The notes below the pieces were generated by a model. The model was not told the DNA's origin and ran no database searches. It was given only the letters and a program-made list of their open reading frames with translations. A program made the translations under genes and the position numbers. Source: Pseudonocardia sp. CNS-139 (GTDB taxonomy: Bacteria > Actinomycetota > Actinomycetes > Mycobacteriales > Pseudonocardiaceae). Taken from it: a stretch of 64,000 nucleotides of DNA. The stretch lies in the NCBI GenBank assembly GCA_001942415.1, contig MKJX01000173.1, positions 1-64,000 on the forward strand, written 5' to 3'. Positions 49,343 through 60,120 of this stretch are shown one piece after another. The number at the start of each line of letters is the position of its first letter. The stretch's first letter is position 1.

Positions 49343-50167
49343 GTGGACGTTCGGGTGGCCGGTCAGGCCGATCTCACCGGGCAGGTCGCCCTCGTGACGG
49401 GGGCGGGCCGCGGCCAGGGCCGTTCGCACGCGATCGCGCTCGCCGCGGCCGGGGCCGACGTCGCCGTGCTGGACATCTGCCGCGACGCCGAGGTGCCGGG
49501 CTACCCGCTCGCGACGCGGGCCGAGCTGGACGACGTGGTCGCCACGGTCGAGTCCATGGACCGGCGGGCGCTGCCGCTGGTGGCGGACGTGCGCGACCCG
49601 GACGAGGTGACCGCGGCAGTCGCGGCCGTCGAGGGCACGTTCGGCCGGCTGGACGTGCTGGTCAACAACGCGGCGGTGGTGACCAGCGCGCCGTTCTGGG
49701 AGCTGGCCGAGCAGGAGTGGGCGGCCGTCGTCGACACGAACCTCACCGGCGTCTGGCGCACGACGAAGGCGGCCGCCGGGCTGCTGCGCCGCTCCCCGCG
49801 CGGGCGCATCGTGAACATCTCGTCCACGGCCGGCCAGCGCGCGGTGCCCGAGTTCGCGCACTACGTCGCGGCCAAGCACGGCGTGGTCGGGCTGACCCGG
49901 GCGATGGCGATCGAGCTGGCGAACGACGGCGTCACCGTCAACGCGATCCTGCCCGGCGCGGTCGACTCCCCGATGCTCGCCGGGCTCGCCGTCGAGCTGG
50001 GCCTCACCCCCGAGGACGTCCACAAGCGCTGGCTGCACGACCAGCTGCTGATCGAGGTCATCCCGGCGGACGAGGTCACCGGGGCGCTGTTGTGGCTGCT
50101 CAGCGACGCGGCCCGGCACGTCACCGGCCACTGTCTCGCGGTCGACGGGGGCGCGCTCGCCCGCTGA
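49343..50167 (+). CDS. Mycofactocin-type SDR oxidoreductase 1
   Basis: 274 residues. The Rossmann glycine motif GAGRGQGRSHAIALAAAGAD has the extended GQGRSHA form that marks mycofactocin-coupled SDRs, which hold NAD(H) tightly and use mycofactocin as electron carrier. NNAAV, Ser in NISSTAGQ and YVAAKHG give the catalytic Ser-Tyr-Lys. The insert between strand 2 and 3 (RDAEVPGYPLATRAELDDVV) is also typical. Start GTG 49343. Substrate likely an alcohol. Confidence 0.9.
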   Translation: MDVRVAGQADLTGQVALVTGAGRGQGRSHAIALAAAGADVAVLDICRDAEVPGYPLATRAELDDVVATVESMDRRALPLVADVRDPDEVTAAVAAVEGTFGRLDVLVNNAAVVTSAPFWELAEQEWAAVVDTNLTGVWRTTKAAAGLLRRSPRGRIVNISSTAGQRAVPEFAHYVAAKHGVVGLTRAMAIELANDGVTVNAILPGAVDSPMLAGLAVELGLTPEDVHKRWLHDQLLIEVIPADEVTGALLWLLSDAARHVTGHCLAVDGGALAR

Positions 50168-50204
50168 CCGGAGGAGGAACACCCCACAGGCTCAAGGAGG
50201 AGCG

Positions 50205-51039
50205 ATGGGAAGGTTCAACGGCAAGGTCGTGCTGATCACCGGCGGAGCCCGCGGCCAGGGCCGCTCGCACGCGGTGCGGTTCGCCCAGGAGGGCGCGGAC
50301 GTCGCGTTCTGCGACATCGCCGCGCAGATCGACACGGTGCCCTACCCGATGGCCAAGGCCGACGACCTGCAGGAGACCGTGCGGCTGGTCGAGGAGCTGG
50401 ACCGGCGCTGCGTCGCCACCACCGCCGACGTGCGCGGCGGGCGAGCTGGACGCGTTCGTCGAGCAGGCCCGCACCGAGCTGGGCCGCGTCGACTTCCTGC
50501 TGGCCAACGCCGGGATCTTCTCGTTCTCCACGGTCGCGGAGATGGACGACCGCACCTGGCAGGACATGATCGACACGAACCTCACCGGGGTGTTCCACGC
50601 CATCCGGGCCGTGCTGCCGACCATGATCGACCAGGGCGCTGGCCGGATCGTCGCCACGTCGTCGATGGCCGGGAAGATGGGGTTCGCCAACATCGCGCAC
50701 TACTGCGCGGCCAAGTGGGGCGTGATCGGGCTGGTGAAGTCCCTGGCGCAGGAGGTCGCGCCGAACGGGATCACCGTCAACGCGATCTGCCCGACCACGG
50801 TGAACACCGACATGATCCAGAACGCGGCCGCCTACCGGCTCTTCCTGCCGGACCTGGCCGAGCCGACGCAGGCGGACGCGGCGCCGGCGTTCCAGTCGCT
50901 CAACGCGATCCCGATCCCGTGGGTGGACCCCGTCGACATCTCGAACGCGATGGCGTTCCTGTGCTCCGACGACGCCCGCTACATCACCGGCGAGACCATC
51001 GCCGTCGCCGCGGGCCAGAACGCCACCAACGCCGCCTGA
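50205..51039 (+). CDS. Mycofactocin-type SDR oxidoreductase 2
   Basis: About 278 residues after repair near 50440 (two bases lost). GGARGQGRSHAVRFAQEGAD at the N-terminus, insert IDTVPYPMAKADDLQETVRL, LANAGIFSFS, catalytic Ser in VATSSMAGKMG, YCAAKWG with Tyr and Lys, and the family C-terminus DISNAMAFLCSDDARYITGE. AGGAGCG precedes the ATG. Confidence 0.9.
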
Positions 51040-51058
51040 CCGGAGAGGAGACACAGCC

Positions 51059-51871
51059 ATGAGTGGACGGCTCGAAGGCAAGGTTGCGCTGGTCAGCGGG
51101 GCGGCGCGGGGGCAGGGGCGGTCGCACGCGCTGCGGCTGGCGCAGGAGGGCGCGGACATCATCGCGTTCGACGTGGTGCGGCAGCTGAGCACCGTGAAGT
51201 ACCCGATGGCGACGTCGGAGGACCTCAAGGAGACCGTGCGCCAGGTCGAGGAGCTCGACCGGCGGATCGTCGCCCGCGAGGCGGACGTGCGCGACCTCGC
51301 GGCCGTGCAGGCCGTGGTCGACGAGGGCGTGCGGGAGCTGGGCGGGCGGCTGGACGTCGTCGCGGCCAACGCCGGCATCGCCGGGTTCGCCGACAACACC
51401 TGGTCGATCACCGAGGACGAGTGGGACGAGATGCTCGCGGTGAACCTCACGGGCGTCTGGAAGACCGTCCGCGCGGCGGTGCCGGCGATGATCGCGGCCG
51501 GCAACGGCGGCGCCATCGTGCTCACCAGCTCCACCGCGGGGATCAAGGGCATGACCCAGATCGCGCACTACGTCGCCGCGAAGCACGGCGTCGTCGGGCT
51601 GATGCGGACGCTCGCCAACGAGCTGGCGCCGCACTCGATCCGGGTCAACACCGTGCACCCGACGGGCGTCAACACGCCGATGGTCGTCAACGACTACGTG
51701 GCCTCGCAGCTCGGCAACCCCGAGTTCTCGGTGAACATGCAGAACGCGCTCCCGGTGGAGATGGTCGAGCCGGTCGACATCTCCAACGCGATCGTGTGGC
51801 TCGCCTCCGACGAGGCGCGTTACGTCACCGGTGTGACGCTGCCCGTCGACGCCGGGTTCCTGCAGAAGTGA
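51059..51871 (+). CDS. Mycofactocin-type SDR oxidoreductase 3
   Basis: 270 residues, intact. GAARGQGRSHALRLAQEGAD, insert LSTVKYPMATSEDLKETVRQ, NAGIAGF, LTSSTAGIKG, YVAAKHGVVGLMRTLANELA, and NTPMVVNDYVASQLG, which is typical of carveol-dehydrogenase-like members. GGAGAGGAGACACAGCC before the ATG. The stop overlaps the MoxR GTG, linking the SDRs to the ATPase. Confidence 0.92.
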   Translation: MSGRLEGKVALVSGAARGQGRSHALRLAQEGADIIAFDVVRQLSTVKYPMATSEDLKETVRQVEELDRRIVAREADVRDLAAVQAVVDEGVRELGGRLDVVAANAGIAGFADNTWSITEDEWDEMLAVNLTGVWKTVRAAVPAMIAAGNGGAIVLTSSTAGIKGMTQIAHYVAAKHGVVGLMRTLANELAPHSIRVNTVHPTGVNTPMVVNDYVASQLGNPEFSVNMQNALPVEMVEPVDISNAIVWLASDEARYVTGVTLPVDAGFLQK

Positions 51872-52800
51872 CCAGCCGACCGGAACCGGCCACCCCGAGC
51901 GTGACCGCCGCCCGCCGGGACGCGATCGCGCGCGGGGTGGTCGGCCGGCGGCGCGAGCTGGACCTCGTGCTCGCCGCCGTCACCGCGGGCCGTGACGTGC
52001 TGCTGGAGGGCCCGCCGGGCACGTCCAAGTCGACGCTGCTGCGGGCCGTCACCGGGCACTGGGGCGTGCCGTTCGTGCTGGTGGAGGGCAACGCCGAGCT
52101 GACCCCGGCGCGGCTGGTCGGCCACCACAACCCGGCCCGGGTGCTGCGCGAGGACTACTCGGCGGAGAACTTCGTGCCGGGCCCGCTGGTCGACGCCATG
52201 CAGGGCGGCGGGTTCCTCTACATCGAGGAGCTGAACCGGGCGCCCGAGGACACGCTCAACGTGCTGCTCGCCGCGATGGCCGAGCGCGAGGTGGTGGTGC
52301 CGCGGGTCGGGACGATCACGGCGCTGCCGACGTTCCGGGTGCTGGCGTCGATGAACCCGTTCGACGACACCGGCACCGTGCGCATCTCCGACTCCGTGTA
52401 CGACCGCTGGTGCCGGCTCGCGATCGGCTACCAGGACGAGGCGGAGGAACGCGCGATCGTCGAGGTCCGGACGGGGTCGGGCGACGAGCGGCTCGTCGCC
52501 GACGGGGTCGCGCTCACCCGGGCCACCCGCGGTCACCCCGACCTGCGCCGCGGTTCCAGCGTGCGGGGCGCGATCGACCTCGTCGCGATCGCGGCGGAGC
52601 TCGTCGGGCTGGGGGGCTACGACACCGACGACGGCGTTGACCACCCGCGGGTGGTGCTCGACGCCGCGCTGCTCGCGCTCTCGGCACGGATCGGCGTGGA
52701 CGAGGCCAGCGACGTCACGCCGGAGCAGGTGATCACCGAGATCTGGGAGAACCATTTTTTCTCGCGCCCCGGCGTGCGGCGCCGGGACCGCATCGGCTAG
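51868..52800 (+). CDS. MoxR-family AAA+ ATPase
   Basis: 310 residues. Walker A LEGPPGTSKSTLLRAVTG, Walker B YIEELNRAPEDTLNVLLAAM with the MoxR-type Asn-Arg, sensor I ASMNPFDDTG and YDRWCRLAIGY. P-x-G-T-S-K-S in place of the common GTGKT. MoxR ATPases act with VWA proteins in chaperoning or metal insertion. A rare six-T run near the 3' end encodes HFF. GTG overlaps the SDR 3 stop. Confidence 0.9.
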   Translation: MTSRPEPATPSVTAARRDAIARGVVGRRRELDLVLAAVTAGRDVLLEGPPGTSKSTLLRAVTGHWGVPFVLVEGNAELTPARLVGHHNPARVLREDYSAENFVPGPLVDAMQGGGFLYIEELNRAPEDTLNVLLAAMAEREVVVPRVGTITALPTFRVLASMNPFDDTGTVRISDSVYDRWCRLAIGYQDEAEERAIVEVRTGSGDERLVADGVALTRATRGHPDLRRGSSVRGAIDLVAIAAELVGLGGYDTDDGVDHPRVVLDAALLALSARIGVDEASDVTPEQVITEIWENHFFSRPGVRRRDRIG

Positions 52801-52814
52801 ACGGCGACAACGCC

Positions 52815-53777
52815 GTGCGGCTCCCCGGCGCGAGCGGGCCTGCCCGGGGGCTCGCGCCGCTGCGGCGGCGGCCCAAGCAGCTCACGGAGGCGCCGGCGCT
52901 CTTCCAGTCGGGCGCGGGCAGCCCGCTCGTCGGTGCCGCCGGGCCGCGCGGCACCGGGCGGGCGACCGGTCCCGTGGGCGGGCAGGGCGTGCTGGTCACG
53001 GGCCAGCGCGCCACCCTGCACGACGTCGCCGAGCTGCTCGAGGAGCGCGCGCCGGACCGCGAGGTCACCGCGATGGCGCAGCGGATCGCGCGGCGGCTGG
53101 CGATCCGGCGGCCGCGGGCCGAGCGCGTCGAACGGGGAGCGGGACGGCTCGCGTCCGTGCCGTACCGGTACCGCTCCGACGACATCGACCTCGACCGCAC
53201 GATCGAGGTGCTCGCCGAGCGGCCGGTGCCGGAGGACACCGACATCGTCGTGCGCGAGCGGATGCGGTCGCGGCGGGCGGTGGTGCTGGTCGTGGACGTG
53301 TCCGGGTCGATGCGCGGGGAGAAGGCGCGGATCGCGGCGGCCACCGTCGCGGCCCTGTCGGCGGACCTCTCGGGCACCGGCGACCAGCTCGCCGTCGTCG
53401 CGTTCTGGTCGGACGCGGCGCTGATCGAGCCGCTCGCCGGCCACGAGCCGGCCGGGCGGGTGGTGGGCCGGCTGCTGCGGGTGCCCGCCCGCGGGCTGAC
53501 CAACGTCCACTTCGGGCTGGCCGTCGCGCACGCCGAGCTGGCCCGGTCGCCGGCGCGGCGGCGGGCCGCCGTGCTGCTGACCGACGCCGTGCACAACGCC
53601 GGCCCGGACCCGCGCGAGCTGGCCCGCCGGTTCCGCGAGCTGCACGTCCTGGTGGAGACCGACGGCGAGCACGACCTCCCGCTCGCCGCCGACATGGCCC
53701 GCCTCGGCCACGGGCGGCTGGCGAGGATCACGACGCACCGCGACGTCGCGCCGGCACTGAACCGCCTGCTTCGCTGA
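52815..53777 (+). CDS. VWA-domain protein, MoxR partner
   Basis: 320 residues. The MIDAS motif DVSGSMRGEKAR is near residue 160, with the further metal ligand Thr in RGLTNVHFGLA and Asp in LLTDAVHN. The basic N-terminal ~90 residues are low in hydrophobicity, and there is no signal peptide or membrane span, so it is cytoplasmic. Start GTG 52815 is 14 bases after the moxR stop. A MoxR-VWA pair directly after mycofactocin SDRs suggests maturation of an alcohol-oxidation enzyme (inference). Confidence 0.85.
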   Translation: MRLPGASGPARGLAPLRRRPKQLTEAPALFQSGAGSPLVGAAGPRGTGRATGPVGGQGVLVTGQRATLHDVAELLEERAPDREVTAMAQRIARRLAIRRPRAERVERGAGRLASVPYRYRSDDIDLDRTIEVLAERPVPEDTDIVVRERMRSRRAVVLVVDVSGSMRGEKARIAAATVAALSADLSGTGDQLAVVAFWSDAALIEPLAGHEPAGRVVGRLLRVPARGLTNVHFGLAVAHAELARSPARRRAAVLLTDAVHNAGPDPRELARRFRELHVLVETDGEHDLPLAADMARLGHGRLARITTHRDVAPALNRLLR

Positions 53778-53779
53778 CG

Positions 53780-53843
53780 GCACACACCTGCGGTACTCCG
53801 CACACATGTCAGGACATGTGTGCGGAGTGCGGGAGGTGTGTGC
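53780..53843. repeat. Nested palindrome family A, copy 2
   Basis: Outer arms GCACACACCT (53780-53789) and complement (53834-53843). Inner arms ACTCCGCACACATGTC (53795-53810) and complement (53813-53828) with a two-base loop. Two bases after the VWA stop. The best-formed copy of the family. Confidence 0.85.
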
Positions 53844-53966
53844 GGTGCTAGTAGCGGTTGACGCGGGCGTCGCGGCGCCGCGGAGGTCGTGCCGGAGGTG
53901 CGCCGCCGCGTCGCGGAGGCCCGGGGCCCGGCCCCGGACGGGTTGTCGGGGTGATCAGCGGGCTGC

Positions 53967-53972
53967 TAGCGT
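53967..53972 (+). promoter_or_regulatory. Putative -10 upstream of the S1-domain gene
   Basis: TAGCGT seven bases before GTG 53980, the spacing of the leaderless promoters of this window. The main gene starts 140 bases later. The rest of the 336-base gap holds palindrome family A and a GC-rich stretch without clear features. Confidence 0.35.
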
Positions 53973-53979
53973 CGCCCTC

Positions 53980-54036
53980 GTGACTGCCGGGTCGGCTTCG
54001 GGCCACGAGCGAGACGGGTTCCCGGCAGCTCTGTGA
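53980..54036 (+). CDS. Possible 18-residue leaderless leader peptide
   Basis: GTG 53980 opens an 18-codon frame MTAGSASGHERDGFPAAL ending TGA at 54036, 77 bases before the S1-domain gene. The only support is the TAGCGT element at leaderless spacing. Could be chance. Confidence 0.25.
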   Translation: MTAGSASGHERDGFPAAL

Positions 54037-54373
54037 CCACCGGGCGGGCCAGGGGCCCGCCACCACCTGCGGACGCGTGCACGACAACGTCGCAGGTGGG
54101 AGGAGGTGAACACATGAGCACACCCGCGCACACGATCTCCGACCTCGCCTGGCAGGAGTTCCTCACCAGGCAGTGCGCCCGCACCCCGCTCGACGGCGTG
54201 GTGACGTCGGTCGTCCCGTTCGGCGCGTTCGTCGAGCTGGACAGGGGCGTCGTGGGGCTGCTGCACCGGGCGGAGTGGACGGACGAGCCGCAGGTCGGCA
54301 GCACCGTCTCGGTCCGCATCCTTGCGCTGGACCTGGACAACCACCGGGTGAGCTCGCGCCGCGAGGTGAACGG

Positions 54374-54409
54374 TCCGGCCCGGGGTGCTGAGACCACCCC
54401 CGGGCCGGA
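54374..54409 (+). terminator. Hairpin at the convergent S1/Lrp gene ends
   Basis: TCCGGCCCGGGGTG and CACCCCCGGGCCGGA pair with one bulge around a seven-base loop. It stands just before the Lrp stop (54418) and inside the nominal S1 frame, so it likely ends S1 transcription. Confidence 0.6.
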
Positions 54410-54417
54410 GCCTCAGC

Positions 54418-56207
<1,790 letters not shown>

Positions 56208-56232
56208 GGAAAGCTGTGACCCGGGAGGTGCC

Positions 56233-57422
56233 ATGCCCCACTACCGGACCGCCGGCGACGTCCCGCCGAAGCGGCACACCCAGCACCGCCGCCCGGACGG
56301 CGGCTCTACCGCGAGGAGCTGATGGGGGAGGAGGGCTTCTCCTCCGACTCCGCGCTGCTCTACCACCGCGGGGTGCCCTCGGCGATCGTGGACGCGCAGG
56401 TCTGGGCGCTGCCGGACCTCTCGACCACGCCGAACGCGCCGCTGCTGCCGCGGCACCTGCGGCTGCCCGACCTGTTCCCCGGCGAGGACTGGAAGGCGCT
56501 CGACGCCGTCACCGGGCGGCGGCTCGTGCTCGGCAACGGCGACGTGCGCATCTCCTACGTCGTGGCCGGCGAGTCGAGCCCGCTGTACCGCAACGCGGTC
56601 GGGGACGAGTGCGTGTACGTCGAGGCGGGCGCGGCGACCGTGGAGACGATGTTCGGCGCGCTCGCCGCCCGGCAGGGCGACTACGTGCTGCTGCCGCGCG
56701 CGACCACGCACCGCTGGGTGCCCACGGGCGACGGGCCGCTGCGGGCGTACGTCATCGAGGCCAACGGGCACGTCGCGCCCCCGGCCCGGTACCTGTCGCG
56801 GTACGGCCAGTTCCTGGAGCACGCCCCGTACTGCGAACGCGACCTGCACGGCCCCGGCGAGCCGCTGCTCGTCGCCGGCACGGACGTGGAGGTGCTGGTC
56901 AAGCACCGGGTCGCGGGCGGGATCGGCGGCACGCGGTACGTGTACGCCACGCACCCGTTCGACGTGGCCGGCTGGGACGGCTGCCTCTACCCGTACACGT
57001 TCAACGTGGCCGACTTCGAGCCGGTCACCGGGCGGGTGCACCTGCCGCCGCCGGTGCACCAGGTGTTCGAGGGGCCGGGGTTCGTGGTGTGCAACTTCGT
57101 GCCGCGCAAGGTCGACTACCACCCGCTGGCCGTGCCGGTGCCGTACTACCACTCGAACGTCGACTCGGACGAGGTGATGTTCTACTGCGGCGGCAGCTAC
57201 GAGGCGCGCAAGGGCTCCGGGATCGGGCAGGGCTCGGTCAGCCTGCACCCCGGCGGGCACGCGCACGGCCCGCAGCCCGGCGCCGTCGAACGCTCGCTCG
57301 GGGTGGAGCTCTTCGACGAGCTGGCCGTCATGGTCGACACGTTCCGGCCGCTGGAGCTGGGCGAGGGCGGCACCGCCTGCGACGACGGCGCCTACGCCTG
57401 GACGTGGGCGGGCGGCCGGTGA
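56233..57422 (+). CDS. hmgA: Homogentisate 1,2-dioxygenase
   Basis: 396 residues after one lost base near 56305 (GGLYREELMGEEGFSSDSAL restored). YRTAGDVPPKRHTQ is the conserved N-terminus. Fe-site region: His and Glu in YHSNVDSDEVMFYCGG and HPGGHAHGPQPG. VDYHPLAVPVPYYHSN is a family block. Opens the homogentisate ring to maleylacetoacetate. GGGAGGTGCC precedes the ATG; the stop overlaps the fahA GTG. Confidence 0.93.
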
Positions 57423-58620
57423 GCAACCGGCCCGACGTCCCGCCCGACCACCCGTTCGGCCCGCACAACCTCCCGTACGGCAGCTTCACCACCGGCGGCC
57501 CGCCGCGCGCCGGCGTCGCGATCGGCGACGGCATCCTCGACCTGACCTCGGCGGCCGCGGCGCTGCTGCCCGGCCACGCCGGGCTCTTCGCCACCGGCAC
57601 GCTCGACGCGTTCCTCGCCGCCGGGCCGGCGGCCTGGGCCGAGGTCCGCGCCGCCGTCACCGCGTGGCTCACCGACGACCGGCACGCCGTCGCAGCGTTC
57701 GTGGTGCCGGCCGCGGACGCGGCGCTGCGGCTGCCGTTCGCCGTGGCCGACTACGTGGACTTCTACTCCAGCGAGCACCACGCGGCGAACGTCGGGCGGA
57801 TCTTCCGGCCCGGCCGCGAACCGCTGCCGCCCAACTGGAAGCACCTGCCGCTGGGCTACCACGCCGGGCCGGCACCGTCGTCGTCTCCGGCACGCCGGTC
57901 GTCCGGCCGGCCGGGCAGCGCCGCACCGACGACGGCGAGGTCGTCTTCGGCCCGTCCACCCGGCTCGACGTGGAGGCCGAGGTCGGGTTCGTGGTCGGCG
58001 TGCCGTCCACGCCCGGGCGGCCCGTACCGCTCGACGGCTTCGCGCGGCACGTGTTCGGCGTGTGCCTGGTGAACGACTGGTCCGCGCGCGACGTCCAGAG
58101 CTGGGAGACGATGCCGCTCGGGCCGTTCCTCGGCAAGGCGTTCGCGACGTCGGTGTCGCCGTGGGTCGTCCCGCTCGCGGCGCTGGAGCACGCCCGCGTC
58201 GCACCGCCGCCGCGGGACCCGCGCCCGCTGCCCTACCTCGACGACGCCGGCGCGCCGCCGTGGGGCCTCGACCTCGCGCTGGAGGTGCGGCTCAACGGCC
58301 ACGTCGTCTCCCGGCCCGCGTTCGCCGGCATGTACTGGACCGCCGCGCAGCAGCTCGCGCACCTGACGTCCGGCGGCGCCGCGCTGCGCACCGGCGACCT
58401 GTACGCGTCGGGCACCGTCAGCGGGCCGGAACCCGACCGGCGCGGCTCGCTCCTGGAACTGACGACCAACGGCACCGACCCGCTCGTCCTGCCCGACGGC
58501 ACCCGCCGCGGCTTCCTCGCCGACGGGGACGAGGTGGTGATCAGCGCGACCGCCCCCGGCCCGGGCGGGACGACGGTCGGGCTCGGCGAGGTGCGCGGGC
58601 GCGTCGAGCCCGCTCCCTGA
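57419..58620 (+). CDS. fahA: Fumarylacetoacetase
   Basis: 400 residues after one lost G near 57868 (GYHGRAGTVVVSGTPV restored). N-terminal FAA_N domain (FGPHNLPYGSFTTGGPPRAG), then catalytic FAH fold: DYVDFYSSEHHAANVGRIFR, metal ligands in VEAEVGFVVGV and VNDWSARDVQ, and MYWTAAQQLAHLTSGGAALR, TGDLYASGTVSG. Yields fumarate and acetoacetate. No maleylacetoacetate isomerase gene is nearby; in actinobacteria a mycothiol-dependent isomerase elsewhere may serve. Confidence 0.93.
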
Positions 58621-58753
58621 TCTCCGCGCCGGCGCACAGGAGCCGCACAGGAAGGCACATGTGCAGCTCACGTCCCGTTTCCGGCGATCAACGGCCCGGA
58701 GTCGGGACCTCCGGCCCTACCCCGTGGCGGCCGGCCGGGCGCAGTCTCGACGG

Positions 58754-59182
58754 GTGACCCGATCGGACCTGAACGGGGCGGCAGGTGCGGCGCAGCTCGT
58801 GGAGCTCGACCGCCGCGCGTGCCTGCGCCTGCTCGCCAGCCGCGACGTGGGCCGGATCGTGTTCACCGAGGCCGCGATGCCCGCGGCCCACCCGGTCAGC
58901 TACCTGCTCGACGGCGAGGAGGTCGTCTTCCGCACCGGCACCGGCCGCACGTTCGGCGCCGTCCGCGACGCCGTGGTGGCGTTCCAGACCGACGAGATCG
59001 ACCGCGCGGGCCGCACCGGGTGGTCCGTGCTCGGCGTGGGGCACGCCTACGAGGTGCGCGACACGCATCGGCTGGCGGCGCTGGCCGGGCGCGTGCCCGA
59101 GCCGTGGGCGCCGCGGCGCGGGGAGCACACGATCGCCGTGCCGCTGCGGCACCTCACCGGCCGCCGGGTCGTCCGGATCTGA
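58754..59182 (+). CDS. Pyridoxamine 5'-phosphate oxidase-fold flavin-binding protein
   Basis: 142 residues. LVELDRRACLRLLASRDVGR, IVFTEAAMPAAHPVSYLLDG, EEVVFRTGTGRTFGAVRDAV, FQTDEIDRAGRTGWSVLGVG are blocks of the split-barrel flavin-binding family. Such proteins are common in mycobacterial DosR regulons. GTG 58754 has no ribosome site but CAGTCT six bases before it, compatible with a leaderless start. It precedes a DevR-like regulator, forming a dormancy-type cluster. Confidence 0.85.
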   Translation: MTRSDLNGAAGAAQLVELDRRACLRLLASRDVGRIVFTEAAMPAAHPVSYLLDGEEVVFRTGTGRTFGAVRDAVVAFQTDEIDRAGRTGWSVLGVGHAYEVRDTHRLAALAGRVPEPWAPRRGEHTIAVPLRHLTGRRVVRI

Positions 59183-59188
59183 GTCCCG

Positions 59189-59332
59189 TCAACGACGGAG
59201 GGCCCGCACCGCCTCGCTCGCCGCCGTGAGCGCGCTGATCACCGTCACCGCGAGCACCGCCCAGACGATGAGGGCCACCCCGAGCACCAGCCCGACGACC
59301 GCCGTCGCCAGGAACCCCGGCACGCCGTCCAC
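59189..59332 (-). CDS. Small single-span membrane protein
   Basis: 47 residues on the minus strand: [40 protein letters not shown], ending RALRR. One or two tight hydrophobic segments. GGGAGGTGGCGTC directly before the GTG is a strong ribosome binding site. It is convergent with the flavin protein and fills the gap before the DevR-like gene. No family recognised. Confidence 0.55.
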   Translation of the reverse strand: MDGVPGFLATAVVGLVLGVALIVWAVLAVTVISALTAASEAVRALRR

Positions 59333-59451
59333 GACGCCACCTCCCTGTCCGCGTCTCCGCTGTCGATCCCAGCCTGCGCCGTTCGGGGGGCCGGTGCCAA
59401 GGGCCCGGCGTCAGGGACTTTCGGCCCGATCCCCGCGGCGGCCGCCCGCAG

Positions 59452-59457
59452 TAGCGT
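59452..59457 (+). promoter_or_regulatory. Leaderless -10 element for the DevR-like gene
   Basis: TAGCGT seven bases before GTG 59465; same spacing as other leaderless promoters in the window. Confidence 0.4.
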
Positions 59458-59464
59458 TCCGTCC

Positions 59465-60114
59465 GTGCCCATCTCCGTGTTCCTGCTGGACGACCACGAG
59501 ATCGTCCGCCGCGGCATCGCGCAGCTCCTGGAGGCCGAGCCGGACATCAAGGTGGTGGGCGAGGCGGGCACGGCGGCGCAGGCGATCGCCCGGATCCCCG
59601 CACTGCGCCCGCAGGTCGCGATCCTCGACGTCCGGCTGCCGACGGGGAGGGCGTGAGCGTCTGCCGGGACGTGCGCTCGGCGGTGAGCCCGCCCCCGGCC
59701 TGCCTGATGCTCACGTCGTACTCCGACGACGAGGCGCTGTTCGGCGCGATCATGGCCGGGGCCTCGGGGTACCTGCTCAAGCAGATCACCGGCGTGGACC
59801 TGGTCGGCGCGGTGCGCACGATCGCCGCGGGCGGCTCGCTGCTGGACGCGAAGGCGACCGCGGTGGTGCTGGAACGGCTGCGCAAGGGCGACGAGCCGGC
59901 CGACCCCCGGTTCGAGTCGCTGAGCCCGCAGGAGCGGCGGATCCTCGCCTACATCGCCGACGGGCTCACCAACCGGCAGATCGGCGCGGAGATGTTCCTC
60001 GCCGAGAAGACCGTCAAGAACTACGTGTCGTCGCTGCTGCACAAGCTCGGGTTCTCCCGCCGCACGGAGGCCGCCGTGTACGCGGCGGACCGCCGCCGCG
60101 CCGGACACCGGTAG
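59465..60114 (+). CDS. DevR/DosR-like response regulator
   Basis: 216 residues after one lost G near 59640 ([19 protein letters not shown] restored). Receiver: [20 protein letters not shown], Asp in [37 protein letters not shown]. LuxR-type DNA-binding domain: [40 protein letters not shown]. Very close in pattern to mycobacterial DevR, including the C-terminal [10 protein letters not shown]. No sensor kinase gene is adjacent. Confidence 0.9.
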
Positions 60115-60120
60115 GCCACC

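Noticed and set aside
52755..52760. Six-T run as a terminator
   Set aside because: It lies within the moxR frame encoding HFF and has no hairpin before it.
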